A stretch of 64,000 bases of DNA from Porodaedalea pini (GCA_002794775.1 NBAY01000006.1:992001-1056000); one strand, 5' to 3'. Shown: positions 31,571 through 44,824, numbered from the stretch's first letter. The notes: generated from the sequence alone by a model not told the origin. Numbers and translations: made by a program.

Positions 31571-32079
31571 CAGCCGTTTTCATAAGTCCTGCGACATGTG
31601 CATGTCACGTGAAATGAGCCGCGGCTGAGCCAAAATGTCGAAAAATTAGAATGAATCCTTGCAGCATGAACAAGAGTGGAACACAAACCTCACTGCTGCA
31701 CTATGAATACTGAATGGATTGGCTTCAAACTTGCAGGAGATGTTGGTATAGTCATATACTTAATTTACAGACACAGGAAAGAATTTTATAGGTAGATGTA
31801 GGGGAGCCATAATTTTTGAATCTCAGTGGAAATGGGTGAGAGAACAGACTGGCCACACTTGTTTGATCTCCACCCACCTACACAGTCAATTTATTGCTCC
31901 CTATTTTACATATTTCTTCTCCTGAGAACTGTGCCTTTTTTTTTGAGTACTTAATGAGCAGGTACTGCACAGAATTTACAGAGAAAATAGACATTTATTC
32001 TATTTTTTTTGACATTTTGGCTCTGACGCAGCTCACTTCACATGACATGCACATGTTGCAGGACTTATGAAAATGGCTG
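31571..32079. mobile_element. Foldback MITE, internally deleted copy
   Basis: Begins CAGCCGTTTTCATAAGTCCT and ends in the inverted form AGGACTTATGAAAATGGCTG, flanked by TA on both sides (31569-31570, 32080-32081), as in Tc1/mariner-type insertions. The left arm is truncated (joins after AGAATGAATCC to the distal part), the right arm is complete. No transposase. Closely related to the MITE at 47934-56774. Confidence 0.85.
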
Positions 32080-32127
32080 TAACATTGTCAACGTCGATCA
32101 GGAAAATCTGAATGCGTGACCCACTGT

Positions 32128-32567
32128 GTTAGGCGGGAGTCCAGGAGACGACTCGGACTGGGCAGGCCTCGGCTGACTGTCGTCTGGGACGTGCTATACT
32201 CGAGCTGAGACTCAGGACACGCTATACTCAGGCTAGGTTGTCACAGAGGTAAGAGGATTAATACAGTGTACTCTACTACAGGAGGGAGGATGCGGTCTCA
32301 CCTAGGTCATCACGGAGGTAAGAGGAAAAGCAGAACAGGTGTTCAGATGCGATTCCTCTTCCTTATATACAGTGATCACCTTGTGAGAACCAGTTGCCCA
32401 ATTGTCTAAGATTACATAAAGGGAGCGGAATAGAACAAATGAAGGTCAGGTGTAAGGGAGTGTGGGAAATGATTGAAAAGATGCTTAATTATAATGAAAA
32501 GGAGCGATTAAAAGAAAAGAAATGGTAAAAGGGAAAATAAAAGAAGGGAAAAGTTCGAGTCCTGACA
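32128..32567 (-). repeat. 3' LTR of Gypsy element 3
   Basis: 440 bp; on the minus strand it starts TGTCAGGACTCGAACTT and ends GCCTAACA. Nearly the same as 44384-44824, with a few substitutions. Confidence 0.95.
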
Positions 32568-34277
32568 TTACCCCCCCCTCAAGGTTGGGCGTCCCGACCA
32601 ACCAAGATTGCGGTCGTCTGGCTCGGTGTTGACGAAGAGTGGGCGGAGTTGTTGGTGAGGAATGTCGAGTTTTCGAGGAGCGCCGGGGTGTTTCTGATAG
32701 AACTCAGTGATCACCTCCTTTGCGTTCTCACTGAAGTCTGTCTCAGGCTGCCAAGTTGGTTCATTGTATCCGACCCACTTGACAAGGTACTGCAGTTTTC
32801 CTTGATGCAGACGTGAGTTGATGACTTCCTCGACCTTGTATTCTTCCTCATTGTCAACAATCTTCAGTGGTGGCGGTGGCTGCTGTTTCTGGCCTTCAAA
32901 GGCTGGTTTGACAGCGGGCTTTAGTAGAGCTTCGTTGAAGATGGGGTGGACTTTTTTCCATTGCTTTGGGAGCTTGAGCTTGTATGCACTTGCTCCCACC
33001 TTGTCAACAATGTCGAAGGGACCGTACCACTTGTTGGCAAGCTTCTTCATTGGTGAGTCTGTACTGATGTTTCGTCCGTCGAGGAAGACCTTGTCGCCAG
33101 CCTGGTACTCCACCGATGTTCCTGCCGTCCGGTCATGGTAGCGCTTCATGTCCTCCACTGCCTTGACCAGGTTGTCCTTTGCAACATGATGAGTCTCCTT
33201 GATGTGCTTCGTGAATTCTTCCGCTGACATGTTGGTTGAGGAAGTTCGTACTGTGTCGAAGCTCATAGGGTGATGTCTGGTATTCGTGTAGAAGGGAGAC
33301 ATCTTTGTCACCGAGTGTTCACAGTTGTTGTATGCAAATTCTGCGAGGGGGAGCCAGTCCTTCCAGTCTGATTGTCGATGGTTAACGAAGAGCCTAAGGT
33401 ACTGTTCAAGCTCTTGGTTAACGCGTTCAGTCTGACCGTCTGTCTGTGGGTGATATGCCGTTGACGGGTTGCCTTCGATGTGCAGGAGTTTGTATAGCTC
33501 CTTCATCATTGATGCATCGAACTGCGTGCCACGGTCATGGATGATCTTCTTGGGTAGGCTGTGGAGGCGGAAGATATGGTCACGGTACAACTGAGCCATG
33601 CCTTCCGCTGACAGCTTTGTCGTCGTCGGGATCGCATGCATCTGCTTCGAGAATCTATCCATGACGATGCAGATCGCATTATGTCCCTTCGAGTCTGGGA
33701 GTTCTCCAATGAGATCGACCATAACAATTTCCCAAGGACCTTCAGGGACTGTGTTTGGGTGAAGTGGCCTTGACCTCGACGTTCTCAGAGCCTTTGTTCG
33801 CTGACAACAATCACATCCTCAGACATACATTTGGATGTCGGAGAACATCGATGCCCACCAGAAGTCTTGCCGGACAAGCTCCACCGTTTTTGATGCTCCT
33901 GGATGCCCAGCCAGTACCGAGTCATGACACTCTCGCAACACAGATTCCTTTATCGTTGACAGGACGTATACCTTCCCCTTCATCCACCACAAACCATCGA
34001 CCTCCGTCATCCCTGTCGGCCTCTCCGACTCATGTTGCGCCCTCTGCGCTTCACCCACTCTGTCTAACACCTCATCACGCGACGTCCTCACCATTCCACG
34101 ATTCAGCCACTTCTCCTTGATGAACACGACACTGTCGTTGTCATCCTTGCCCTCGTCATAGCCAGCCTTACGCGACAGTAAGTCTACCTTGCCCATTGTC
34201 TTCCCTGACTTGTGCTCGAGGTGGAAGTCGAATTCCTTGAGCTCTGTTCGCCAGTGAGCTTGTCAATAGCTCAGCTT
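32568..34277 (-). pseudogene. pol: Gypsy element 3 pol, 3' part (RNase H end, integrase, chromodomain)
   Basis: Continues the pol frame from beyond nested element 2. Seen: RQ-type integrase zinc finger region, DLIGELPDSKGHN, HDRGTQFDASMM, QTDGQTERVNQELEQ and the chromodomain LQYLVKWVGYNEPTWQPETD. One frame throughout, with TGA codons at 34265-34263 and 33821-33819. Ends directly at the LTR. Confidence 0.93.
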
Positions 34278-34282
34278 CTGTG

Positions 34283-34791
34283 TGTTAGGACTTGAACTTT
34301 TACCTTTTCTTTTCTTTTCCCTTTTACCATTTCCTTTCTTTTAACCTGCCCCTTTCCATTATATTCAACCTTCTTTCATAATCATTTCCCATTCTTATGT
34401 CATACACGATCATTCCCACACTCACTTAGTACAACCCAACCTTCATTCGTTCCATTCCTAGTTACATAAACTATACAGCACTTAGATAATACAATACCGC
34501 GGACGACGCTATATAGAGGAAGGTGGAATTACAGAAGCCCCCTGTTCTGCTTTTCCTCTTACCTCCATGTCGTCCAGGTGAGACCCGTCCCCCTTGTATT
34601 AGTTAGACTTGTATTAATCCTCTTACCTCCACGTTGTCCAGTCTGAGTAAACCCACCGCCCAAGACTTCATCGTCACCGTCAGGTGTCGCGATCTCGAGA
34701 TGCGGCCTGACCCAGACAACGTCCGTGTCACTGTCAGGTGTCGCACGTTGAGGTTGCCTAGTCTGAGTTTCACCCAGACTTCCGCCTAACA
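34283..34791 (+). repeat. 5' LTR of Gypsy element 2
   Basis: 509 bp, TGTTAGGACTTG ... CCGCCTAACA. Contains TATATAG 34 nt before the self-primer GTTCTGCTTTT and the AG|GTGAGA ... CCAG intron-like segment. Confidence 0.95.
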
Positions 34792-35501
34792 TAAAAGCAG
34801 AACCCCACCCAGGCTCATCCCCAGCGTACGTCGTCGCTGTCGACTCGCCTTCACTCAGTCTAGAGGAGCGCTCCCCTTGACGGACTTGACGTGTAAACCC
34901 CCTAAACGACAACCCTAAACCCTGCCCGGATGTTTTCGGACGTTCGTGTATTATGTAAACTTCACAACTGACTTTTCCCGACCCTGGCTCTCCGCATCTC
35001 CCTTTGGTGGAGGAGCCACTTAACCTGGACGTGGGTAACGTTACGTGTACAGTCGTCGACATCATTGTCAATTGTTATCACTGTCGCATCCTTCCGTTTC
35101 ATCATCAACTTCGCCGACGAACCCGTCCAACGTTGGCGTAACCCCAGATCAAATGCACAACTGATCCCTGTCCCTCCCCCGTCGTCAAGATAGATCTCAC
35201 CGACCAACAGCAACGGGCCCTTCCTGCATCAGTGCATTGGAATCCAGACTGAGCAGGCTACGTCGCAACCAACAACAGCGGCGTCACACACGATATCTGG
35301 TGGAGTGAAGTCCGGCACAGCTGGTATTCATCAGATGAACAAGGAAGGAGAGCTAGGTGGCCCCCAGCCGTCCCGTCGTCACCTGCACCGTCGACATCCA
35401 CCGTCCACTTGCCGCCAACTCCAGGCCCTTATCGTGAGACTTGTAGAGACCCTTCACCGCCAACCCCCCCTGAACCTTTGACGCTCATGCCCAAACCTGC
35501 A

Positions 35502-36584
35502 ATGTCGACAGGAGGGTTCAGTCAACAGCAGATGGAGCAGATCGCAGTGATCGTCACAGGCGCCTTCGCCCATCAGGCAAACAACACCCCGGCACCGGTC
35601 GCAGCAGCTAACCCCCTGACCCCCAACATCGACATCGCCCGGCCACGTGAATTCACTGGCGGCGACGATTACCTGGATTTCAAACGCAAGGTCCTCCTCT
35701 TTGTCTCGGCAAACCCGAGCCACTACCCGACGTCGGAGAGCAAGATTTACATCGCTCTCTCCTACCTAAAAGGAGGCAATGCAGCGACATGGGCGCAAAA
35801 CTATGTGGAGGAAGCGACGACAGTGGGAATCGTGACCTTCACCGACAGTTGGACAAGGTTCCAAGAGCGCCTAGACGCCTTGTTCGACGACCCGAACCAG
35901 AAGGAAAAGGCATTAGCGGAATTCCGAACCAAGGTTCAGAAGGACCTCACCGCCGACAAGTTCTTCCAGAAGCTTGACGTCGTCATCACAAGAGCAGGGC
36001 TGACAGACGACAGCATTATCTGCAACCATCTGAAGCGTGCGATGAACATTGAGGTGGTCCGTGGAGTACTGAGGTCAACGCCGGTCCCAATGACATACGA
36101 CGCCTGGAAGAAAAAGGCCATTGAGATCGATCGAGGTGAACAGCAGATCTGTGCAATCCAGTGAGGTCGCACGTTTCCACTCCCACCACGCCAGCCTCAA
36201 CAGCAGGCACCCCCGGCTCGTCGACAGATCCCAGCCCCCCACGTCGACAAACGTGACATGACTGGTGTTACTTTTGGAGGTGCCGGCCAGCTGATGGACG
36301 TCTCGATGAATGAGGCGCAACGATGACGAGCGTGCTGGATCTGCAGGAAGCTCAGTCACTTCAAGGACACGTGCCCGCAGGGGAAGATGATCGTGCAGCG
36401 CATGCTGCAGATGATGGCGCCAGGCGAGCATTGTCTTCTTGCCGATGAGCTGGGTGCGATGAAGGAATCGGCCTTTGAGGAAGTCGTAGACACTCGGAGG
36501 TCGACTGTGGAGGACTATGTGGAGGAAGACGGTGATGACAAAGAGGTCGTTGACTCGCAGGATTTTGCGAGTGGTCAGGCGTAG
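35502..36584 (+). pseudogene. gag: Gypsy element 2 gag, two TGA stops
   Basis: Starts MSTGGFSQQQMEQIA, the same ATG as element 1. Gag domain (DYLDFKRKVLLFVSANP) intact up to TGA at 36162; a second TGA at 36324 precedes the CCHC knuckle (CWICRKLSHFKDTC). Element 1 has CGA at both positions. The slippery site is altered to GGATTTT. Confidence 0.93.
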
Positions 36585-39500
36585 CCATTGGGGCGACTGA
36601 CCGGGAAGAACAAGAGGTTTCGGATTTGGACTCGATAAAATATAGTCAACCGTCTGTACAATACTTAGATGCAAATGACGTCGATGACTTTCCCGATTAC
36701 GAAACCCCCACCGATGTGAACGAAAGTGAGGAGTATGAACAGCTGTTCATGAGAGGAACTGGTGGACGCCAGCTGGACCTTCTCCTGAACATCAGACACA
36801 GCATAGCGGGTGAAGTAAAGGAAGTGGATGCGCACGCCCTCGTAGATCTGGGGTGCACCGGGTTGTGCATCGACATAAGGTTCATCGAAAGGTACGGGTT
36901 AGAGACGAAACGTTATATCCAACCCCTTGCGGTGCTCAATGCTGACGGTACGCACAACGAGGCCGGGTTGATCGAGAAGTACGTCGACATTGAACTTACG
37001 ATCAGCCACCATATGGAATGGATCATCCTTGCGGTAACCTCACTGGCATCGTCTAACATATTCCTAGGATATGACTGGCTTCAACGTCACAATCCTGAGG
37101 TCGACTGGAAGACGGGTACGCTCGACTTCACCCACTGTCCAAGCGAATGTGCGGTCGAGAGGGTTGTGGAAGAAGATGTGTGGAAGGCGGAAAAGGCCAT
37201 GGAAGAGATGAGGAGGGTGAGAGAGGTGCGAATGGACAAGACGTCCTGGCCCGCATACCTCAATGACTACGCCAACGTCTTCAGCGAGAAAGGCTTCAAG
37301 AAGCTGCCAGAACATTGACCCTGGGACCACGTCATCAACTTAAAACCCGACTTCAAACCTAGCGATTGCAAGATCTATCCGCTCACGCCAACTGAGCAAC
37401 AATCGCTAAAGGACTTCCTCGACGAGAACTTGAAGTCTGGTTGTATCCAACGATCAATATTGCCCATGGCATCACCCTTCTTCTTCATCAAGAAGGCTGA
37501 CAAGTCGCTACGCCCAATCCAGGATTACCGTAAACTCAATGACGGTACAATCAAGAACAAGTATCCCCTCCCTCTCATCGACGAACTCATTGACAAGGTC
37601 AAGAAAGTGAAATACATCACTAAGCTTGACCTTTGCTGGGGATACTACAACATCCGGATCCGTGAAGGCGATGAGTGGAAGGCAGCCTTTCGCACGAACA
37701 TGGGTCTCTTTGAACCAACGGTCATGTTTTTTGGTCTTTGCAACGTGCCGGCAATGTTCCAAGCCTTTGTCAACCACATCTTCAAAGGACTAATCTATGA
37801 TAACCTGATCATTGTCTATCTTGACGACATCCTCATTCTTTCACAAACTCTTGAGGAGCATATCGAGATGTCGAGGCACGTCCTTCAGATCTTGTGAGAG
37901 AACGGCCTGTACCTGAAACCAGAAAAATGTGAGTTTGACGCCAAGACCGTGAAATACCTCGGCCACATCGTCGGCAATGGCGAAATCAGGGCTGACCCGG
38001 CGAAGACAGAGGCGATCGCAGACTGGCCAGTCCCACAAAACCTCAAACAGCTGCAACAATTCCTCGGCATGGGCAACTGGCTGCGACGGTTCATCAAGGA
38101 CTACAGCAAGGTAGTCCACCCACTGACCTCGCTGACAGGCAAGAAGGACTGGGTATGGGAGACCGAACAGCAGGAAGCATTTGAGGAGCTGAGACGACAT
38201 CTCTGCTCACCTCCAGTCCTGGCTATCGCCAACGACAAGGGCCCTTTCCGTGTAGAAGCGGACTCGTCGAACTTTGCGCTTGGTGGTGTGTTGTTGCAGA
38301 AGCAGGAGGGCAAATGGAAGGTGGTGGCCTACAGGTCAGAAGCACTCCTACCCGCGGAATGAAACTACGAGATCTACGATAAGGAGATGCTCGCAATAGT
38401 TTCGGCACTCAAGGAGTGGAGACAATACCTCCTCGGTGCCCGACACAAGATTGAAATCTGGTCTGACCATGCCAACCTCACCTATTTTCGATCAGTGCAG
38501 AAGCTGAGCTATCGTCAAGCTCGCTGGCGGACTGAACTCGAAGAATTTGACTTCCACCTCGAGCATAAGTCAGGAAAGATGATGGGCAAGGCCAACCTGC
38601 TGTCGCGCAAGGCTGGGTATGAACAAGGCAAGGATGACAACGAGGGTGTCGTGTTCATCAAGGAGAAGTGGCTGAACCATGGGGTGGTGCGAACATCGCA
38701 TGACGAGGTGTTGGAACGAGTGGGTGACACGCAGAGGGTGCAGGATGGGTCAGAGAGGCCAACGGGTATGACGGAAGTCGCCGGGTTGTGGCGGATGAAA
38801 GGCAAGGTGTACGTGCCGTCGACGATGAAGGAGGCCGTATTGCAGGAATGTCATGACTTGGTACTGGCTGGACACCCAGGAGCGTCGAAAACGGTGGAGC
38901 TTGTCCGTCGAGACTTCTGGTGGATGTCGATGTTCTCCGATGTCCGAGCGTATGTCCGAGGGTGTGATCGCTGTCAGCGAACAAAGGCTCTGAGGGCGTC
39001 GAGGTCAAGGCCACTCCACCCAAACGCAGTCCCTGAAGGCCCCTGGGAAATCGTCACAGTCAACCTCATCGGAGAGCTCCCGGACTCCAAGGGGCACAAC
39101 GCAATCTGCGTCTTCGTTGATAGGTTCTCGAAACAGATGCACGCTATCCCAACGACGATGAAGTTGTCAGCAGAAGGCATGGCTCAGCTGTACTGCGACC
39201 ACGTCTTCCACCTCCATGGCTTGCTGAAGAAGATCATCCATGACCGAGGCACGCAGTTCGACGTGTCGATGATGAAGGAACTGTACAAACTCCTACACAT
39301 CGAAGGCAACCCGTCGACGGCGTATCACCCACAGACAGATGGTCAAACGGAACGCGTTAACCAGGAGCTCGAACAGTACCTTCAACTCTTCGTTAACCAT
39401 CGTCAATCAGACTGGAAGGACTGGCTCCCCCTCGCGGAGTTTGCGTACAACAACCGCAAACACTCAGCGACAAAAATGTCCCCTTTCTATGCGAACACAG

Positions 39501-40210
39501 GACGTCACCCCTTGAGCTTTGACACAACGTGAACTTCCTCTGCAAACATGTCGGCGGAAGAATTCGCGAAGCACATCAAGGAGACTCATCGCATTGCAAA
39601 GGACAACTTGGTCAAAGCGGCGGACGACATGAAGCGCTACCATGACCGGACAGCAGGGACTTCGGTGGAGTACAAGGCTGGGGACAAGGTTTTCCTCGAC
39701 AGGCGAAACATCAGCACAGATTTGCTGACAAAGAAACTCGCTGACAAATGGTATGGTCCCTTCGAGATTGTCGACAAGGTGGGAGCTAGCGCGTACAAAC
39801 TCAGACTCCCCAAGCGATGGAAAAAGGTCCACCTGGTCTTCAACGAGGCCCTGCTAAAGCCCGCCGTCAAACCATCCTTCGAGAGCCAGAAGCAACCAGC
39901 ACCGCCGCCGCCAGACATCGTCGACAATGAGGAGGAGTACAAAATTGAGGAAGTTCTAGACTCGCGTCTACACCGAGGAAAGCTACAGTACCTCGTCAAG
40001 TGGGTTGGCTACAACGAACCGACTTGGCAGCCCAAGAGGGACTTTGGTGAGAACGCAAAGGAGGCGATCGCTGAGTTCTATCAAAAACACCCCGGTGCCC
40101 CTCGAAAACTCAACATTCCTCGCCAATGACTTCGCCCACGCTTCGTCAACACTGAACCAAATGACCTCGATCTTGGTTGGTCAGGATGCCCAACCTTGAG
40201 GGGGGGGTAA
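36575..40210 (+). pseudogene. pol: Gypsy element 2 pol, five TGA stops
   Basis: All domains of element 1 Pol are present in one unbroken frame: protease (DLGCTGL replaces DSGCTGS, so the active-site loop is also altered), RT with YLDD, RNase H, integrase, chromodomain. TGA at 37316, 37895, 38360, 39530 and 40127; the matching codon in element 1 is CGA each time. Stop abuts the 3' LTR. Confidence 0.95.
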
Positions 40211-40707
40211 TGTTAGGACTCAAACTTTTACCTTTTATTTTATTTTCCCTTTTACCATTTCCTTTCTTTTAACCCGCCCCTTTCCATTATATTTAACCTT
40301 CTTTCATAATCATTTCCCATTCTTATGTCATACACGATCATTCCCACACTCACTTAGTACAACCCAACCTTCATTCGTTCCATTCCTAGTTACATAAACT
40401 ATACAGCACTTAGATAATACAATACCGCGGATGACGCTATATAGAGGAAGGTGGAATTACAGAAGCCCCCTGTTCTGCTTTTCCTCTTACCTCCACGTCG
40501 TCCAGGTGAGACCTGTCCCCCTTGTATTAGTTATCCTCTTACCTCCACGTCATCCAGTCTGAGTAAACCCGCTGCCTGAGACTTTGTCGTCACCATCAGG
40601 TGTCACGATCTCGAGATACGGCCCGACCCAGACAACATCCGCGTCACCGTCAGGTGTCGCACATTGAGGTTGCCTAGTCTGAGTTTCACCCAGACTTCCA
40701 CCTAACA
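40211..40707 (+). repeat. 3' LTR of Gypsy element 2
   Basis: 497 bp, 12 bp shorter than the 5' LTR because GACTTGTATTAA is missing from the intron-like segment. Several other substitutions show this insertion is older than element 1. Confidence 0.95.
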
Positions 40708-40712
40708 CTGTG

Positions 40713-42611
40713 CCAACTTGAAGTAAGTAAGGTTGGCATGATTGGACCAGATTTTGATAGGGTGACGGGCACTGAGAAGGTACTGTCTCCACTCCTTGAG
40801 TGCCAAAATGATTGCGAGCATCTCCTTGTCATAGATCTCGTAGTTTCATTCTGCTGGTAGGAGTGCTTCTGACCTGTAGGCGATTACCCTCCACTTGCCT
40901 TCTTGCTTTTGCAACAACACACCTCCAAGCGCGAAGTTTGATGAGTCTGCTTCAACGTGGAAAGGGCCCTCATTGTTCACGATAGCCAGGACTGGAGGTG
41001 AGCAGAGATGTCGTCTCAGCTCCTCGAACGCTTCCTGCTGTTCGGTCTCCCATACCCAGTCCTTCTTGCCTGTCAGCGAGGTCAGTGGGTGGACTACCTT
41101 GCTGTAGTCCTTGATGAACCATTGCAGCCAGTTGCCCATGCCGAGGAATTGTTGCAGCTGTTTGAGGTTTCATGGGACCAGCCAGTCTGCGATCACTGCC
41201 GTCTTCTCCGGGTCAGCCCTGATCTCGCCATTACCGACGATGTGGCCAAGGTACTTCACAACTTTGGCGTCGAACTCACATTTCTCTGGTTTCAGGTACA
41301 GGCTGTTCTCTCGCAAAATCTGGAGGACGCATCTCGATGTCTCGATATGTTCCTCGAGAGTTTGCGAGAGAATCAGTATGTCGTCGAGGTAGACAATGAT
41401 CAAGTTGTCATAGATCAATCCCTTGAAGATGTGATTGACAAAAGCCTGGAACATCACCAGTGCGTTGCAAAGACCGAAGAACATGACTGTCAGTTCGAAA
41501 AGACCCATGTTCGTGCGGAACACTGCCTTCCATTCATCGCCTTCTCAGATCCGGACATTGTAGTATCCCCAGTGAAGATCAAGTTTGGTGATGAACTTCG
41601 CCTTCTTGACCTTGTTGACCAGTTCGTCGATGAGGGGGAGAGGATACTTGTTCTTGATCATACTGTCATTGAGTTTACGATAGTCCTGGATCGGGCGTAG
41701 CGATTTGTTGGCCTTCTTAATAAAAAAGAAGGGCGATGCCATCAGTGAGATCGACTTTCGTATGCGGCCCGACTTCAAGTTCTCTTCGAGGAAGTCCTTT
41801 AGCGATTGCTGTTCCATCGGTGTCAGCGGATAGATCTTGCAGTCGCTAGGCTTGAAGTCGGGTTTCAAGTCGATGACATGATCCCAGGGGCGATGTTCCG
41901 GTAGCTTCTTGAAACCTTTCTTGCTGAAGACATCGGCAAAGTCGTTTAGATATGCGGGCCAGGACATCTTGTCCATTCGCACCTCTCTCACCCTCCTCAT
42001 CTCATCTACTCCCTCCTTCTCGATCACGCACTCTTCTGGACAACGGGTGAATTCAATCGAACCCGTCTTCCAGTCGACCTCTGGGTTGTGGCGTCGAAGC
42101 CAGTCGTAGCCCAGGAAGATGTTCGACGACACCAGGGATGTCACCACAAGGATGATCTTTTCCTTGTGATGTCCAATCATTAGCTCGACGTCAACGTATT
42201 TCTCGATCAAACCAGCCTCATTGTGCATGCCATCTGCATTGAGCACCACAAGGGGTCTGATGTGTCGCTTGGTTTCCAACCCATAGCGTTCGACGAACCT
42301 CACATCAATGCATGATCCTGTACACCCCGAATCCACGAGTGCATGCGCATCTACCTCCCTCGTCTCACCCTCCACGTTACATCTGACATTCAGGAGGAGG
42401 TCCAGCTGGCATCCGCCAGTTCCCCTCATGAACAATTGCTTGTACTCGCTTTCCTCGTTCACACCGGTGGGGACTTCGTAATCGGGAAAACCATTGATGT
42501 CGTTTGCATCTACGTACTGTACAGACGGTTGGTTATATTTTACCGAGTCTGGATACGAAGCCCCTTGTTCTTCTCGGTCAGTCACCCCGATGGCTACACC
42601 TGACCACTCAT
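40713..42611 (-). pseudogene. pol: Gypsy element 3 pol, 5' part (protease, RT, RNase H start)
   Basis: Protease VDSGCTGSCID, RT with YLDDILILS and the start of RNase H (EADSSNFALGGVLLQ). TGA stops at 41545-41543, 41172-41170 and 40848-40846. The frame overlaps gag in the -1 register at a conserved GGGTTTT site followed by the same GGTCAG/CTGACC stem. Confidence 0.94.
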
Positions 42612-43675
42612 AAAACCCTGTGAGTCGACGACCTCTTCGTCATCTCCTTCCTCTTCCACATAGTCCTCCACTGTCGTCTTTCGAGTGTCTACGACTTCCT
42701 CAAATGCCAATTCCTTCATTGCCCCTAGCTCATCGGCGAGGAGGCGACGTTCGCCAGGCGCCATCATCTGCAGCATACGCTGCACGATCGTCTTCCCTTG
42801 TGGGCATGTGTCCTTGAAGTGACCGAGCTGGCCACAGATCCAGCACGCATGTTGGCGTTGCGCCTCATTCATTGAGACGTCCATCGGCTGGCCGGCACCT
42901 CCAAAGGTAACGCCGGTCATGTCGCGTTTGTCGACATGGGGGGCGGCCGTCTGATGGCGAGCTGGGGGTGCCTGTTGTTGCTGTTGACGCGGTGGAAGCA
43001 GGAATGCGCAACCTTGCTGGATTGCATGGATTTGCTGTTCACCTCGGTTGATCTCGATGGCCTTCTTCTTCCAGTCGTCATACGTTGTCGGAACCGGCGT
43101 CGACCTCAACACTCCATGCACCACCTCTATGTTCATCGCCCTCTTCAGGCGATTGCAGATGATGCTGTCATCTGTCAGCCCCGCTCTCGTGATGACGACG
43201 TCAAGGTCCTGGAAGAATTCATTGGCGGTGAGATCCTTCTGAACCTTGGTTTGGAACTTTGCCAGCGCCTTTTCCTTCCAGTTCAGATCGTCGAACAAAG
43301 CGTCTAGGCGCTCTTGAAACCTCGTCCAACTGTCTGTGAAGGTCACAATGCCCACTGTTGTCAACTCCTCCACATAATTCTGTGCCCACGTCGCCGCATT
43401 GCCTCCCTTCAAGTAGGAGAGAGCAACATATATCTTACTCTCCGACGTGGGGTATTGATTCGGGTTTGCGGAGACGAAAAGGAGGACCTCGCATTTGAAG
43501 TCTAGATAGTCATCGCCACCAGTGAATTCACGTGGCCGGGTGACATCGATGTTGGGGGTCGGGGGGTTAGCTGCAGCGACTGGCGCTGGGGCGTTGTTCA
43601 CCTGATGGGCGAAGGCACCTGCGACAATGGCTGCGATCTGCTCCATCTGCTGCTGACTGAAACCTCCTGCTGACA
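42594..43675 (-). CDS. gag: Gypsy element 3 Gag
   Basis: Open from MSAGGFSQQQMEQ (ATG at 43675) to the stop at 42594; the frame also extends upstream without an ATG. Retrotransposon Gag domain and CCHC knuckle CWICGQLGHFKDTC near the C-terminus. Unlike its pol, this gag carries no stop, so it could still make a capsid protein that trans-complements related copies. Confidence 0.9.
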
Positions 43676-44383
43676 TTGCAGGTTCAGGCGTTGGCATCGA
43701 AGGTTCAGGGGGGGTTGGCAGTGAAGGGTCTCTACAAGCCTCACAGTAAGGGCCTGGAGTCGGAGGCAGAAGGACCGTGGACGTTGATGGTGCCGGTGAT
43801 GATGGAGTGGCCGGGGCCACCTTGCTCTCCTTCCTTGTTCATCTGATGAATACCAGCTGTGCCGGACTTCACTCCACCAGATATCGTGTATGACGCCGCT
43901 GTTGTTGGTCGCGACGTAGCCTGGTCGGTCTGGATTCCAACGCACTGATGCAGGAAGGGCCCATCGCTGTTCGTTGGTGAGATCTATCTTGACGACGGTG
44001 GAGGAACAGGGATGGGTTGTGCGTTTGATCCGGGGTTACGCCAACGTTGGATGGGTTCGTCAGCAAAGTTGATGATGAGGCGGAATGATGCAGCAGAGAT
44101 AACAATCGACAACGACATTGACGACTGAACACGTAATGTCACCCATGTCCAGGTCAAGTGGCTCCTCCACCAAAGGGAGATGTGGAGAGCCAGGGTCGGG
44201 AAAGTCGGTTGGAAGTGTTACTTAATACACGAACATCCAAAAATGTCCGGCAGGGTTGAGGGTTGTCGTTTAGGGGGTTCTCACGTCAAGTCCATCGAGG
44301 GGAGCACTCCTCTAGACTGAATGAAGGTGAGTCAACAGCGATGATGTACGCTGGGGATGAGCCTGGGTGTGGTTCTGCTTTTA

Positions 44384-44824
44384 TGTTAGGCGGGAGTCTG
44401 GGAGACGACTCGGACTGGGCAGGCCTCGGCTGACTGTTGTCTGGGACGTGCTATACTCGAGCTGAGACTCAGGACACGCTATACTCAGGCTAGGTTGTCA
44501 TGGAGGTAAGAGGATTAATACAGTGTACTCTACTACAGGAGGGGGGATGCGGTCTCACCTAGGTCGTCACGGAGGTAAGAGGAAAAGCAGAACAGGTGTT
44601 CAGATGCGATTCCTCTTCCTTATATACAGTGATCACCTCGTGAGAACCGGTTGCCCAATTGTCTAAGATTACATAAAGGGAGCGGAATAGAACAAATGAA
44701 GGTCAGGTGTAAGGGAGTGTGGGAAATGATTGAAAAGATGCTTAATTATAATGAAAAGGAGCGATTAAAAGAAAAGAAATGGTAAAAGGGAAAATAAAAG
44801 AAGGGAAAAGTTCGAGTCCTGACA
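44384..44824 (-). repeat. 5' LTR of Gypsy element 3
   Basis: 441 bp, mirror of 32128-32567. Lies 155 bp downstream of the kinase gene stop codon. Confidence 0.95.

Larger units (their letters stand above)
34283..40707 (+). mobile_element. Gypsy element 2 (plus strand), nested in element 3
   Basis: Complete element with LTRs 34283-34791 and 40211-40707, flanked by CTGTG (34278-34282, 40708-40712). PBS AAAAGCAGAAC follows the 5' LTR. Gag and pol keep their frames with no indel but carry seven TGA stops, each CGA in element 1. Confidence 0.96.
32128..44824 (-). mobile_element. Gypsy element 3 (minus strand), carrying element 2 inside
   Basis: Chromovirus in reverse orientation. LTRs at 44384-44824 (5') and 32128-32567 (3'), target-site duplication CACTG at 32123-32127 and 44825-44829. 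PBS complement at 44372-44382 matches the LTR self-primer. Element 2 sits in its RNase H coding region at 34283-40707 with its own CTGTG duplication. Gag is open; pol has five TGA stops. Confidence 0.95.

Noticed and set aside
32568..33722. Free-standing integrase gene
   Set aside because: It is the 3' part of element 3 pol, in the same frame as the upstream part beyond a TGA.
34283..40707. Classical RIP
   Set aside because: RIP in Ascomycota acts mainly at CpA and would give TAA and TAG as well; only CGA to TGA is seen.
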